This document shows, in pieces, positions 20,679 to 34,181 of a DNA stretch of 64,000 nucleotides. Source of the stretch: Strongylocentrotus droebachiensis (taxonomy: Eukaryota; Echinodermata; Echinoidea; Camarodonta; Strongylocentrotidae); the NCBI GenBank assembly GCA_035222895.1, contig JAVYIG010005346.1:62001-126000 (forward strand), given 5' to 3'. The notes beneath the pieces were generated by a model, which was not told the DNA's origin, made no database searches, and saw nothing but the letters and a program-made list of their open reading frames with translations. Numbering within the stretch: the first letter of the stretch is position 1; every line of letters begins with the position of its first letter. The position numbers were made by a program, and so were the translations under genes.

Positions 20679-22210
20679 TTGTGACCCCTCTCCGGTCCTG
20701 CCCCTCCCATCCAAATTATTGAACAAGCACAAATTAAGCTAGTGTAGTCGAAATTCACCATTCCTTCAAAATCGTTTTATAGGCTGAAAGAGTTGTGCTA
20801 ATAGCGGTATACATTTTATTAAGTATTCATACCTTTCAAGTGTACTTGTTTTTACCTGTATGTAATATAATGCAGTTTGGTTATATAAAAATTACTTTAG
20901 TTTATGAGAATGATATATGTTATACTGGGTCATGCCTGTAAGTAGAGGTACATTAAAGGCAATACAAAGTTTTGGTATATGGTCATGCATTTGGTTCAAA
21001 TGAATATATTGGAAGCATATGCGATCCTACAATATTCAGTGATTGTTGTCGTGGTTCAAATCGAGTCTAAAGTGTTGAAATTGTATAATACACTCTTTAT
21101 GTTGTATAGCTCCCTCTTAAGGTCATGATATTAATTAAGCTATGAAACAATGTTTCTTGACTAAAATCGATCGATTAGCTATCCCCGTTTTGAAATTATA
21201 TATCACAACTACATATTCTGAGATTTTCATGGTCGTGGCAACCATTGTTCGGCCGTAGGCGCTATTTGAAATTTATCAAAATTTACCGGGAGCACCGGTA
21301 AATTTTTATATTCCATTTTTCTCGAAAGCAGAAGTGTTTTAGGGCCTACATTTTCTAATGCTTATAATACATTCACATGGGCATCCAAATATATCAAAAT
21401 TGTAAAGAATCACTATCCACCCAATTTTCGAAATTTCCCAAAACTTTGTATTACCTTTAATATATTCACTCAATTTTAAGTTATATATACTTTGGTATTC
21501 AGGACCAAAGAGTGTTACTTTCATAAGTATTATTCACATTATTTTGTAAAGGTTGTAAACGTACATGTATTGTATGTATTTTGTTCAAATTATTGAAATG
21601 TGTGCTGAATCATAATGAAACTGCCAACAACAACTGCTGTTTATTTATTTACACTTGTACATGTACCGGTATGTACTTATGGCCCCCACTGTTATATTCA
21701 AATTTGGCAGAGCGTTAAAACTCTTGAAAACAGAAACCATTTGTATGACCAAATGCATTTATACTGATAATACTGTAGGCAATACAATGTTGGGGTTAAA
21801 AAGTACATATTTTAGTGCCAAATTTCCGATGGGCTGACATTTATTATGATAATCCTTTTCGATTATCTAATTTTTGTGATTTTTTCTTTTTCATTTGGGG
21901 ATCATGTACACTCAATTTATTTTGTGAGAGAGATTTTGTGATTAAAAAAACTGTACATTTTATGTTTCAACTCTTACATCTATGATTTTGTTCATTTTTA
22001 CCTACAATGTTGTCTGTACCATCTCTATGCAAATATATTGGTTATTTCATTTATTTATAGCATTTTTTCTCAATATTTATTCTTTTTCTTATTTATTACA
22101 ATGTCTTTTTCTTTTTTTTGGAGCAAGAAATGCATTTATTTTGTGTTAAAGGGATGAAATTTTCCCTGACAAGGCGACAACTGTTTTCAATAAACTAGAA
22201 TATTAACCCT

Positions 22211-25104
22211 AGATTAGTCAGAAAATGTGAAAATACTGTTTGGCCCCCAATTTTGTAATTTTTTGTTTGTTGAAATGGGTAACGAAATGATAACAAATGT
22301 TATAACTACAGTGTAGGTCTAATTTTATGAGATTCATTGGATCTCTAATGCCCTTCTGGATACAAAAGACTAAAACGCACAAAGAAAAAAACTCAATAAA
22401 CATCTTGATTTAGTGGGATTTTTTTTCTTTCTTATTCTTCTCCAAGCATAATACAAAAATGAGCAAGAAAAATAATATATACATGTGAAATATGTTTATC
22501 TTCCATCATAGACAAATTATACTACATCATTTTCTTACAAAGCATATAATATTTCCAAGAAAAGAAATCAACATCTAATATACAAACTCAGAACCTCAAA
22601 AATGTAGCATACCTGTAAATCTTAAATCATTAGGAACTAAACCATCATCTCAAAAACATAATAAAAAAATTTACATACCTACATGAACCTACATACCTAC
22701 ATATTCCATGAACTTAATAACATAACTTGCGGTAGACATAAATAATATTAAAACATTAAAGAAGGCCCATAATCTACTAATCATGTTCTACATTATAAAG
22801 TCTTGTCATGAATTACTGCACATGAAAACTATACTCTAGCTGTAGAATACCAAGCTTGAAGGAAGTCGAGTATTGGCAAAAAAATCTTTTTTTTTCCCTC
22901 CTTTTTTTTTTGGGGGGGGGGGGGGGAGGGGATGCTTTTCTTGTTGGTTTGAGATCAAATCTGTTAGTCTTTTGTTTTCAACTAGGTTTGAGAGCTACAT
23001 CTGTATACGATGATAATAAATGGCCAGACTTATCTAATCAGTTGGCCAAATGTGTTTTTACCTGTTAAAGCATGAATTCCACACATTGGAAATTAATGGT
23101 TGTGTTAAAACGGAGCCACAATATATTTCCCAGTGACTTAGAAATCCTTAAAAAATAAGGTGTGTATATAAAAAAAAGATTTAGACTTTTACCAACCCTA
23201 TATGGCCTTCCGTTCGAGCTTTATGGTTAAATTTGTGATAAAAAGATGGTTCGAAATGATTTAAATAAGAAAGACAAGACTGATAAAAATGAAATATACA
23301 AAGTGGCATCATCCTAAAGTATCCTGCGATACCTTACAAATAAAAGAATATAAAGAAAATATTCCTAACATAAAAAGGGCACTTAAAATCGAAAGGATAT
23401 GCCAAACAAACTTTACATTTATGTCTCTTATGACAGAGGTAGCAAGGTTTTTTTCTTTTTTTTTCTTCTCAAAACTACAGGTAAAACATAAACTCCACAG
23501 ATTTTCTTGAAATGAACATAAATAAAAGCAAAACTAACACATTAAATGGGCAATATACACAACAGGGCGGTACATAAGTTATAAATCAATACAAATTACA
23601 CGTTTCTCAAATGAATACATTACGCAAGAAAGGTAAGAAAAAATTCTAACAGATCTGCCTTTTAAACATAATTGATCATGATTAAACAGGACAGAACGTG
23701 AAGAAATTAATCACATGAACTGTGCATAGAAATTGCAATAGGGCCTCCATTACAGCTAATGTACGTAAATATTAATTAGTACTGGTATTAATTTACTTTC
23801 CCATTTAATACTCATTATTTTTATTTTTTAATTATTTAAATCCATAACTGGAGTCCTCTATCCCAAAGCAAAGCCTGCAAGCTAAGGTTTACTGGACACA
23901 AGATGGCGACATTTACTACGTTAGTTTCCGCGACACATTTGCATAGGGTTAGCACCTTGTGAGCACCGGGCTCTATAAAATATCCAAACAAACGCGATTC
24001 CACTCCTTCAAATTTGTCTCTATAAGTGATCGTCATTCTGAAATCAGATTTGTTCTCGCATTTTACCATCATACATAAATACTACAAAGCACATGTTGAA
24101 AGGGTACTTGTACATGTACATATAGACAACAAAAGCAAGAGACCGTTCTCTCCTCACTTCTTTCTCTCACACACACAAGATTTCAACATAACGGTAAAAG
24201 GTTATCTGTAAGACGAAAGCAAAGCTGTCTAAAATTTAAAAAAGATCACCCTCGATGTTAAAAACTACAAAGAAATTATATGTAACAATTGAGTTTGATG
24301 GAAAATGTCAAATCAGCAGGTTTTCGTAGTAAATTAAAATACCTGTAGATAATTGAACATGGATCTGCAACTATAAATGCATCATTGTTGCAAATCGCAC
24401 CTTACCGTACCTCGGTTTCCCTCTTCATACCTGAACAAAACTCAACTCATAAAGATTATCATACACTACATGGTGGATAATATTAAAAGTAAATTCTAGA
24501 AATGTTCTCTAAAAAAACAATTTCTTTAAACAAGAACCCTAGATCACCTACAATAATCAAACATACACGTATAAATAGGCTAGCTTTTATAGTTTTAAAG
24601 GGTTTCCATGATTGAAAACAGAAGATTTTTGTACTGCCAAGGTTTTTTGGTACTCTATATAAGATTGAAGTACTGGTCATAAGTCATAATATCACATAAT
24701 CACACAACAAATTTCATACCCATCACAATAATCTTCACAAAGTACAAGTCTAAAATTTAAGTCACAGGGTGGCCTCACATTTTAGAGTGAAACCTAAAGA
24801 ATACGTAAGTTTATCAATTTTCATCATTTTGAGTCCAAATTGAAAATTTAAAATGATCATGTTTTTTTGTTTTTATCAAGCCTGGATTAATGTGACCCCA
24901 GGATTGTCAATAAAAGGTATCTCAGCAAATCTCATGAAAAGTAGGTAAAAAATCTTTTTCGAGAAAACTGAAAGGGGAAACCAGTAATCATTTTTCATCA
25001 TTTTTGACCAAAAATCTGAAATTTTCAATCGGGCCAATTTTGTTGGTTTCATCAATCAAAGGATAATAGCTAAATTACCGGTATGCCATTTTTTTTCTCA
25101 GAAT
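22211..25104. other. Intergenic region between convergent genes
   Basis: No supported gene. A 79-codon minus-strand frame at 23836-24072 lies in slightly GC-richer sequence but shows no domain. 22902-22931 is a T run followed by G runs. A second + strand AATAAA near 22396 could also end SLC35D. Confidence 0.45.
22902..22931 (+). repeat. Poly-T then poly-G run
   Basis: T10 followed by G15, then AGGGG; the reverse complement of the C-then-A runs elsewhere in the window. Confidence 0.9.
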
Positions 25105-26240
25105 TTTATTTGTTAAGTACATGTACATGTAACATGGATTGGATTTAGATAAAGGTGAGCTTGAACAAGTTGGTTTATCAAAGTGGTCGTAACATCTATC
25201 ATCATTATTACAACCATGAACCATACATAGCTAGTTTTTGAGGATTTGCACATTGGTAAAAATCATTTTGTGGTTGAACCCTAAAATCACGCTTAAATTC
25301 TCCCTAAATCGTTAATACTCTCACATTTTGACACAAACAATGACATAATTTACAACAATAAAAAATGTTTGTGACATATATTTGTTTACCATACATCTGT
25401 GTATAATCCAAGGCAACTTGTGAACATTAAGCAGTATTCTTTTCAAATAGTGAAATATATGTACCATCTTTCCAAAACATTTGTCTTTCTCTCTCTCTCT
25501 CTCTCTTTCTTTCATTCTTTCTCTCTAACAATTTGTAATGTGTGTGCATGGCTCCCTTCCATGTTCGCTCTTCGCTTCTCTACAGCATGCGTTCATATGA
25601 AAATATATACGAACATAGGCTGCTCTTTCAACTTCTAAATGCTATATTATGACTTGTTAGTGTCTGCAGATCTTGCCAATGGTGAGATTCACAATACACC
25701 TAAGCATCATACTCACATTGGTTTCCTTTTCATCTTCCTCACAATCTCTTTCTCTTTCTCTCTCTCTCTCTCTTTCATTCTACAAATACTAATTTTAAGT
25801 TAGAAATCTGGACCACATTCCCAAAATTGTCTAATGTACTTTGTCTATCTTTTGCCCGCTCCTTGATCCCTCTCCCTCTATCTCTCTCTCTGTCAAACCC
25901 TGTTATCTCCTTTCTCTTTTGATTGTTATCTCACTTCCTTTTTCTCTCATTCTCACATCTCTCTCCCTTTATATCTCTCTCTTTCTCTCTCTCCATCTCT
26001 CTCTCCCCCTCTCTCTCTTTTCCTCTTTTTTTCTTCTCTTTTTCTATCTCTCTCTACCTCTCTCTCTCTTCCCCTCCCCCTCCCCCTTTCTCCCTCCCTC
26101 TCTCTCTCCCTTCCCCCTCTCTCTCTTTCTCTCTCTCTTACACTCTTCCCCTCTTCACATAGATGGTTCTATCGCCTTGGCAGTGGATGGAATGACAGTA
26201 GAGTGGAGAATTAAAAGTTCTACGTTCTCTCCGTCAAAGG
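25105..26240 (-). other. POMGNT1: Probable POMGNT1 3' untranslated region
   Basis: The nearest canonical minus-strand AATAAA after the stop is at about 25105-25110. The interval is dominated by CT-rich sequence on the + strand (25490-25520, 25745-25780, 25855-26150), which would be GA-rich in the mRNA. The transcript end is a guess. Confidence 0.35.
25855..26155 (+). repeat. Polypyrimidine (CT/CCT) tract, about 300 bp
   Basis: Nearly pure C and T with many CTCTCT and CCCCT blocks. Apparent Ser/Leu/Phe-rich ORFs here are translations of the repeat. Confidence 0.9.
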
Positions 26241-26307
26241 TCACCGTCCCTTTCCTTCCTTCTTTTGTTCAATAAAGATTGGTTCTACATCTGTTGGCTT
26301 GTATTTT
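26241..26307 (-). CDS. POMGNT1: POMGNT1 terminal coding exon
   Basis: Minus-strand acceptor CTGTAG. It encodes [20 protein letters not shown] then R and a TGA stop (26241-26243). This matches the vertebrate end SVKKPPSVTPIFLEPPPKEE in position and pattern, and the phase completes PYS from the exon above. Confidence 0.9.
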
Positions 26308-29300
26308 CTACAGCAAGAGATAAATAGGGGACAAGAAAAGAATGAGAATGAGAATGAGAAAAGATTCATTAAGAGCTACAATACAGACACAAGATTTGTA
26401 GTTATACAACAACAAAAAACACCAATAAAAAAATTATGTATGTACAGCAAGTGTATATTAATTGTATCTAGTTATTCATTCTAAAAAATAACATTTAAGT
26501 TTACCAGATAACATGAGCTTCAATACAGACACAACATATGTAGAAAAAAGGAGAAAAGAAATAAGAAAAAAATACTTGATGCAGAATTGTATATTGATGT
26601 ATCTAGCTATCCATTCCCAAAAGTTTACCAGATTAGATCAACACACCTATTAAATGTCTTTCCATAATAATTTTTGATTGTGATGGTAATAAGCTGAAGT
26701 TACAAGGATGATGATGATAATGAGGATGACTCAGCATTTGTATGGCGCCATATATCTGGGTTTTTTTTAATTGAAAGGCGCGAGGATAAGGTAGAAGGTA
26801 TAACTTACGAATAAGGCGAGGCAGGCACTCCAACAATGAATATATGATTCTTCTTCATAAACAATCTCCACAGAGCTTTGTGGAAACCACGGGCATCTAG
26901 GTCCCATATATGGAAGCACTGAAAGATGACAAGATACAGCGATATCGATATTATATTCATATGGCAATGACATCAGGGTGCGTGATAAGAACAAAAAGAA
27001 AACCTAATTCTAATCACTTTATATCCTCTAAATTATTGTTTTTCTTCTTATATACACACTAGTGATAATAACTTTGTCTTCATATCTTTTAAAATGAAAA
27101 GCAACAAAATTTGTGTTATTAAGATTTAAATTTTTACATTGGCATAACAAATACAATCTCAATACCATCTCAGTACCATATCAATATCATCTCAATACCA
27201 CCTCAGTACCATCTCAATACCACCTCAATACCACCTCAATACCATCTCAATACCATCTCAATACCACCTCAATACCACCTCAATATCATCTCAATACCAT
27301 CTCAATACCACCTCAATACCACCTCAATACCACCTCAATACCATCTCAATACCATCTCAATACCACCTAAATACCATCTCAATACCATCTCAATACCACC
27401 TCAATACCACCTCAATACCATCTCAATACCATCTCAATACCACCTAAATACCATCTCAATACCATCTCAATACAATCTCAATATCATCTCAATACCATCT
27501 CAATACCACCTCAATACCACCTCAATACCATCTCAATACCATCTCAATACCACCTCAATACCACCTCAATACCATCTCAATACCATCTCAATACCACCTA
27601 AATACCATCTCAATACCATCTCAATATCATCTCAATACCATCTCAATACCATCTCAATACCATCTCAATACCACCTCAATACCATCTCAATACCATCTCA
27701 ATACCACCTAAATACCATCTCAATACCATCTCAATACCACCTAAATACCATCCCAATACCATCTCAATACAATCTCAATATCATCTCAATACCATCTCAA
27801 TACCACCTCAATACCACCTCAATACCACCTATATACCATCTCATTACCACCTAAATACCATCTCAATACCATCTCAATACCACCTAAATACCATCTCAAT
27901 ACCATCTCAATACAATCTCAATATCATCTCAATACCATCTCAATACCACCTCAATACCATCTCAATACCATCTCAATACCACCTAAATACCACCTACCGT
28001 ATATACAATCTCATTACCACCTAAATACCATCTTGATACCACCTCAATACCATCTTAATACCATCTCATTATCATCTCGGTACCATCTCAATACCCACCT
28101 TAGCTGTTGACAGCCACGTGTCAAAGTCTCTATCATTATACATGCGGATGTACATGACGTAGGTCTCTCCGCCGTTGGGAGTCTCGGGGATGAAGGCCTC
28201 GTCGCACGGTGATAACCTGTGGTCCAAGACCTTAGCCTGGCTGATCTGACGGTGCATCTCCTTCTCGTAATTGTCCTGGGTCATCTTGCCGACGTCCTTC
28301 AGCTTGGCGTGAGGTAAAGCGTTGAAGGCCCGCTTCTTGAAATAAAGATCCTGGGGGAGAGAAAAGTTGTAATAATAAATAACAATAATAATATTAATTT
28401 TGTTTACCCAGGGAGGCTCATCAGCATCAGTACTCTTCTTCCTTAGGGCCCTCCAATTATTATTACCCTAGCAACTGCCGGGAACCCATTTACACCTGGG
28501 TAGAGAGTGGCAAATGTGGATTAATGGCTTGCCAAAAGATGTTAGAGCCGGGCTGACATTTGAAACCTCAACCCCTAGATTGAGATAAATGTATTTTACA
28601 CTGCCATTGCCAAAGATGGTTCAAACTCCTCACATTTGTTATAAAGCTTCCAGATCTTTTGCATTAAAATTCAAAATGAATTCATGAATTAAAAATCTTC
28701 AACACACCTGGAAATAGCTGTTCATATTGACTCCCTTGGCACCAAAGTGATATGTCCTGGAAACGTCTGGTATGATGCACTCTCGTCCTTGCATGTTTTC
28801 CGGTAATCGCAACCACATATCCCAATCCCATAACTGAAACGGAGAAGAAGCGGAAAGAAAAAAAGAAGATGGAAATCAGACTCCTGATGATCATACATGG
28901 ATTACATGTACATGTATGGTGTGACTACATGTAAGGCTCAGGAGACACAGACTAGCCAGCAGTGATGATTTGATCTGTAAAGTACGTAGAAAGCTTAGTC
29001 TGCAAGTCCCCCATCAGCCTGTGCAGCAATTCCAAGACACACGACTGATACATGTGTACGTGTATGAAGACGTTGTCCTCGTCATCGAGGGACAGGGACC
29101 AGTGGCTACATGAATAACCCTTATACCTGTTGCACACAAGAATTATTTCGCTAATGTGCCTTCATGATATTTTGTTCACTTGTTGTATTTATGTTTTTAT
29201 TGGTATATAATCAGGACCATGATGTAAAACATCTTTTGCTGATTATGTATCATCCTGAGTAAACATGCTTCAATAAATGATTAAATACATGTAACTCATT

Positions 29301-30963
29301 TGAGCCTGCGGAGAGTGAAACGCCCAAACACCTTGTTTCAACACAAAGACTGAACTGTTCCATTTGCATTCACTTTAGTTATGATTTCACATTCACATGG
29401 CATGTCAAAGACCATTTCCAAGACAGTCACTAACGCAGTCCTCTGATGGCAACGTGACGCCACGTTTGAATTAAGCATTATCATTTTTAAACTGCATACG
29501 ATAAAATCTGAAACTTTCAAAAGACAGACACTGGAGAATTTCGCGAGTGGTCCAGATTTGCAAATATCTCACTCCACAAAATTAGTGAATCATAAAATTT
29601 AAATTCATCAAAATGAGAATATTTTGTACCTCAAAAACTGCGGCCATTATTATCAATATATGAAAGCTTAGCATACACATACAGAAGATGGTGAGGTTGA
29701 TGCTCCTATAATCCTAACATTGCATAAGATCCTATAAGCCTAGATGATCACAGTGTTAATGACAAGATAATCTGGATTAAAGATAATGCCTCTCATCCTA
29801 ATGGAACATGCAATCCTTTAATCCTATTGTAATAATGAGTACACTCCAAAGCATATAATCCTAACATCATGTAATTCTAATGTTAACACAGATATCGAAA
29901 GACGACTTCTCTACTGAGACCGTCTTTTTTCCATTTTCCTTGAACAGCATTAGTTCAATGAATATTTTTACAGAATTATAGAATCTAACCTTTTCAGAAG
30001 TAGGCCATCTTAATTCCAGCTCAACTTTATAGAGACTTCTCGTTAAGATCGACCTGAGTCCTGGCATGTTCCTATCCTATAGAGTGGGGAGGGGTCACTG
30101 CTTGTGTGATTGTAGCCCCCCCCCCCCCCCACCCCTCTCTATAGAACCATTTTTCACATTTTCCCACATTTTTGGACAAAATATTTAAGTAGAAAGACAG
30201 ATATCTTACCTTTTCTGGTGTCGGCCATTTTGCTTCCAGCTCATTTTTATAGAGACTTCTCCTCAGCATCCAGCCGAGCCCAGGCATGGTTTCTATCCTG
30301 TACAGCAGGGAGGGGTCATTGCTGGTGTGCTCGTACCCCTGGTCATTCCAAGCAGACACGCACAGCACTGTGCTGTCCTCCTCGAGGATCGGAAGTGTTT
30401 GGCTGAAGTAACTGTGAAGGAGAAATAAGGGGCAATTGAGCACAACAATTTGATAGAGAAGAATAGATAAGATCAAGATTTATTGAGTTAGATTTTGGAT
30501 TGATCTTAATAAAATGTGACATGAATATGACAAATACATGAAATTCATCATCCTCTCACCCACTTTTCCTGATTTTTGTTCCTCTACTCATGACGATCTA
30601 CTGCTCTATATCTCTCTTTCTAAGGCTTTCTGTCTAGTGTCTCTGACTGTCATACTGCTCACATACTTTTCTTCTCCATCCTACTTTCTTTCTCTCCCAC
30701 CTCGTTCTTTATCTCTCTCTCTCTCACTCTCACTTTCTCTTACCCCAACTAAATATCTCCCCCATCTCCCCCTCCTCGCTCTTTATCTCTCTCTCTCTCT
30801 CTCTTACCCAAACGAAATCTCTCCCCATCTACCCCACCTTGTTCTTTATCTCCCTCTCTCTCTCTCTCTTCCTGTCTATCTCTCCTCCTATTTCTCTTAC
30901 CCCAACTAAATCTCTCCCCCATTTCGCCCACCTCGTTCTTTATATATATCTCTCTCTTTCTCT

Positions 30964-31003
<40 letters not shown>

Positions 31004-34000
31004 CCCCCCCCCCCCTCCCCCAACTAAATCTCTCCCACTCCACAATCCATCGCCATGTGGAGTCAGCTTACCTAAAGAAATCTTCAGAGACATCTAAATC
31101 TTCTTCCAGGATTATGGCATACTGCGCCCTCTGTAGAGAAGACAAGAAAAACAAACGGATAAAAAATGCATACATGTATCTTATTCCTCAGCTAAATCTG
31201 TCAGGGAATAAATTGCGTTTCCAGATTTCCCCCTTATTATTTTTTCAGACAATCAAGATAAACGCTATTGGGATTCAGTGGCAGAATTCTAGACTCTCAT
31301 GAATTCATTAAAGACATTGTCATGTTTAATTCTGCTGTTCCTCCGCTCTCTGATTTCATGGCTACTGCTGCCTCACTGAAATTTCTTTCCAACATATCAT
31401 GTACGGCTAACTAAATTATTTATACCCCTTGTAAATTTGATGTTTTTTTTTTTCAAGAATGAAAGGTGGAATGGTTGAATAGGGGCCTATCTTGGAATAC
31501 TTTTAGATGTAAGTTTTGATATGTCATATTCTCAAGAAACATAAATCGGGACAAATCAATTTTTCACATACTTTAAAAAAAATGACAAAGCAGGTAACTG
31601 TATGAATAATTCAATGGTTAACTGTACATTTTTCATACCCATGAGGTAGTCTTTCTAAAATGCTAATTTTAGAAAGGCTTAATTTAAAAAAAATATATAT
31701 TGGGTTTGGGGAAGGGGGATGGGAGGCTGCTTGCAGGCAGTTATCCTTGGATTGCAAATGTAATCAATGAACTTGACATATCTTTTTGATTCTCAAGTGT
31801 ATTTTCAATTTGGATATTTCAATAATGGTTTTTGTTTGCATTTCTGATGCAATGCAGCAATGCAATAAAAATGTATAAATAGCACTATGAATAACAATGA
31901 TATTAAATACAAGTATAAACATAATTTTTCTACAATGGTTCATATAATACCTCATAATGTTACTCTCCAGAGCAAAGAAATAAACCATTTTCACTTCAGA
32001 TACTTACAGGAAACATATTGAAGGTAGCGGTCAAGCTGGCCTTGTAGTGCTGGGATATCCTGGCATTCTTGACCCCTAAGGGGGTGTGCTGTATCCCCTT
32101 CAAACCAAAGAGTTTGACCACTTCAAGAGGCTCCTCAAAGTAGCCATCAATAAACACCACGATCATCTCAGGATTGACTGAAGTAGAGGAAAAGATACAA
32201 GATACATGGGAGATTTGAGTTGGTTTAGCGGAATGTTAACTTGGCCAGCTCTCTGTCTTCGCCTATTAACTGGCTCAGGCGACCCAGGTTTGAAACTGAG
32301 TCACATCTTCAAGATGATGACTTTTAATATTTTGAGGATTAATTGCATTACTGAAAGATTAGCAAAGGTGCACAAGGAATAGCATAAAAAATAATCTACT
32401 TCAGAAAAAACATGTTTTAAAGTACATGTACATGTTGTATCTATTGTCAAAATCAGGCATAAATATTTAATAATAAAAATAATCATTTCATAAATTACAT
32501 AAAATTACACAGGTGGGGTATCGATATAATAAATTTTAGGATTTCGACTCACCTCCCTGTGCCGATAGAAGAGTGCTGAGCATACGATAGAGATAGTTGG
32601 GTCGATTACTGGCTACTACTATGACAGGCACGTTGAAGACACGGTTATTGATGAGCTGTGAGGGGGTAAATCATCAGTCATAAAAAATCAAGCACGAAAA
32701 AGAAAAGTAACTTTTTTAAATGTATGATAATAATACATGCTAAGAGTGATACAAAATGTGATTGCTATAATACAGCCTTGTTCCTATTATGTAAACATGT
32801 ATGTACCATCTCAAAGATTTGAATTTTTTTACTAAAATATAAATTAATATTTGCAGATTATACGCTTTAAGACCTCAGAATATCTGTTTTGAAGAAACTT
32901 AGCAAACTGTATCTCAAAGTTTGGGGACCTTTTGATCTCAAAGCTCTTCAACATCCTCCTAATGCAGTTCCCATATGACGGAAAATGAATCACTTGTTGG
33001 GATGTATTAGATTGATAACTAATCCTACTGTTTAAAAAAGAGACAAGGGCCTGTTGCATAAACCTTACCATCAATGGCAACTACTATGGTAACAGGGCTC
33101 AACAGCCAATCAAATGGTAAGTTATTTGCAATAGGGCCAAGGTATCAAGGTATATTTATTTACCAGAACTAGTTTAATAATCATCATTCATTAATTTATC
33201 AAAAATTCAAGTTAAGTCATGTACCTGTTCGGGGTTCATCTCAATGGGGGCGGGGTCCTCACAGCTACACAGACTGCCGTACCCCTCCACCCTAGCACAG
33301 AACTCCCTTCTCCTTATATTGGCCTCCGTCTCAGGCCACTGGCACTCGCTCTCTGCAAAAGAAAACAAGAGGAAAGGAGGTCAAACATACATGTTTACAG
33401 CAAGAAGAACCAAATAATCCTGGCCTTTTTTTGGGCTTGTCAATGTTTGTTTAGATTTAAATTAGTTTCTTCCCTTACAACTGAGGTTTTTTTTTAAAAA
33501 TGGTATTGTAACTGAAATGTTGATTGCATTTTAAATTTCTTGGAAGATAGTATTTAAACTTTACAAAGATACATACTTCTTGAGTCCCTTACTGTACCTC
33601 AGTTTACTATCTCGCTTCACTTTTCAAATTCCTCTCCTTCCAATGCTTCTCTTTACATAATATATTATTTTGCTTCTATTCTTTTTTCTCATCTCTGAAA
33701 TCCAACTTTGTCATTTAAATTTTGTTCCCAATGCCTCCCAATGCCAACTTCTACATTTCTGTAACTTGTTGTTGTTGTTGTTGTTGTCTTCCATCTTTTA
33801 GATTCTTTCCTTTTCCACATTCCATTCATTTGACTAAGTCTCCATTCCCCTTTTCTTTTTCCTTTTTTTCCCTTAACTTCCTTTTTTCCTTCTTCTGTAC
33901 TCACCTTCCTTTGATGAAAGAGGCACAGTAGCCTTCAGTAAGACTGGTGATCCCCAGCTAGAGAGGTCTGGTGCTTTATGAAGCTGCTCTGCAAATGCTT

Positions 34001-34149
34001 GACCTGTAAGAAATGAGAGGAAAATGGGATACCAGTCTTCAATGAAGATGCACAGTGACAAGAATATGAGATATGTAATGTAAATGATGTAATGTTTACT
34101 GCTCTTAAAAAAGAGAAGAGAGAAAAAGATAGAGAGAGAGAGAGAGAGG

Positions 34150-34181
<32 letters not shown>

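Larger units (their letters stand above)
18117..22210 (+). other. SLC35D: Probable SLC35D 3' untranslated region
   Basis: No coding exon seen. Candidate AATAAA poly(A) signals lie at about 20240 and 22189, so the UTR may be 2.1 or 4.1 kb long. It contains the palindrome array near 18140-18580 and a 17-base G run at 20651 followed by more G blocks. Where the transcript ends cannot be decided from sequence alone. Confidence 0.45.

Noticed and set aside
23836-24072. Minus-strand 78-codon ORF, possible small gene, with AAGATGGCGAC (YY1-like) and a TATAAAA-like site
   Set aside because: No domain, no splice partner, and motif hits of this size are expected by chance.
25841-26275. Long Ser/Leu/Pro-rich ORFs
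   Set aside because: Translations of the CT tract; the same holds for ORFs at 30538-31093, 33873-34395, 35392-35711, 38480-38713, 51286-51602 and 62749-63421.
27113-27370. [10 protein letters not shown]-type repeat protein
   Set aside because: Reading frame of the 11-bp minisatellite; intronic, antisense to POMGNT1.
27146-28097. CRISPR array
   Set aside because: Contiguous 11-bp units without spacers in a eukaryotic intron.
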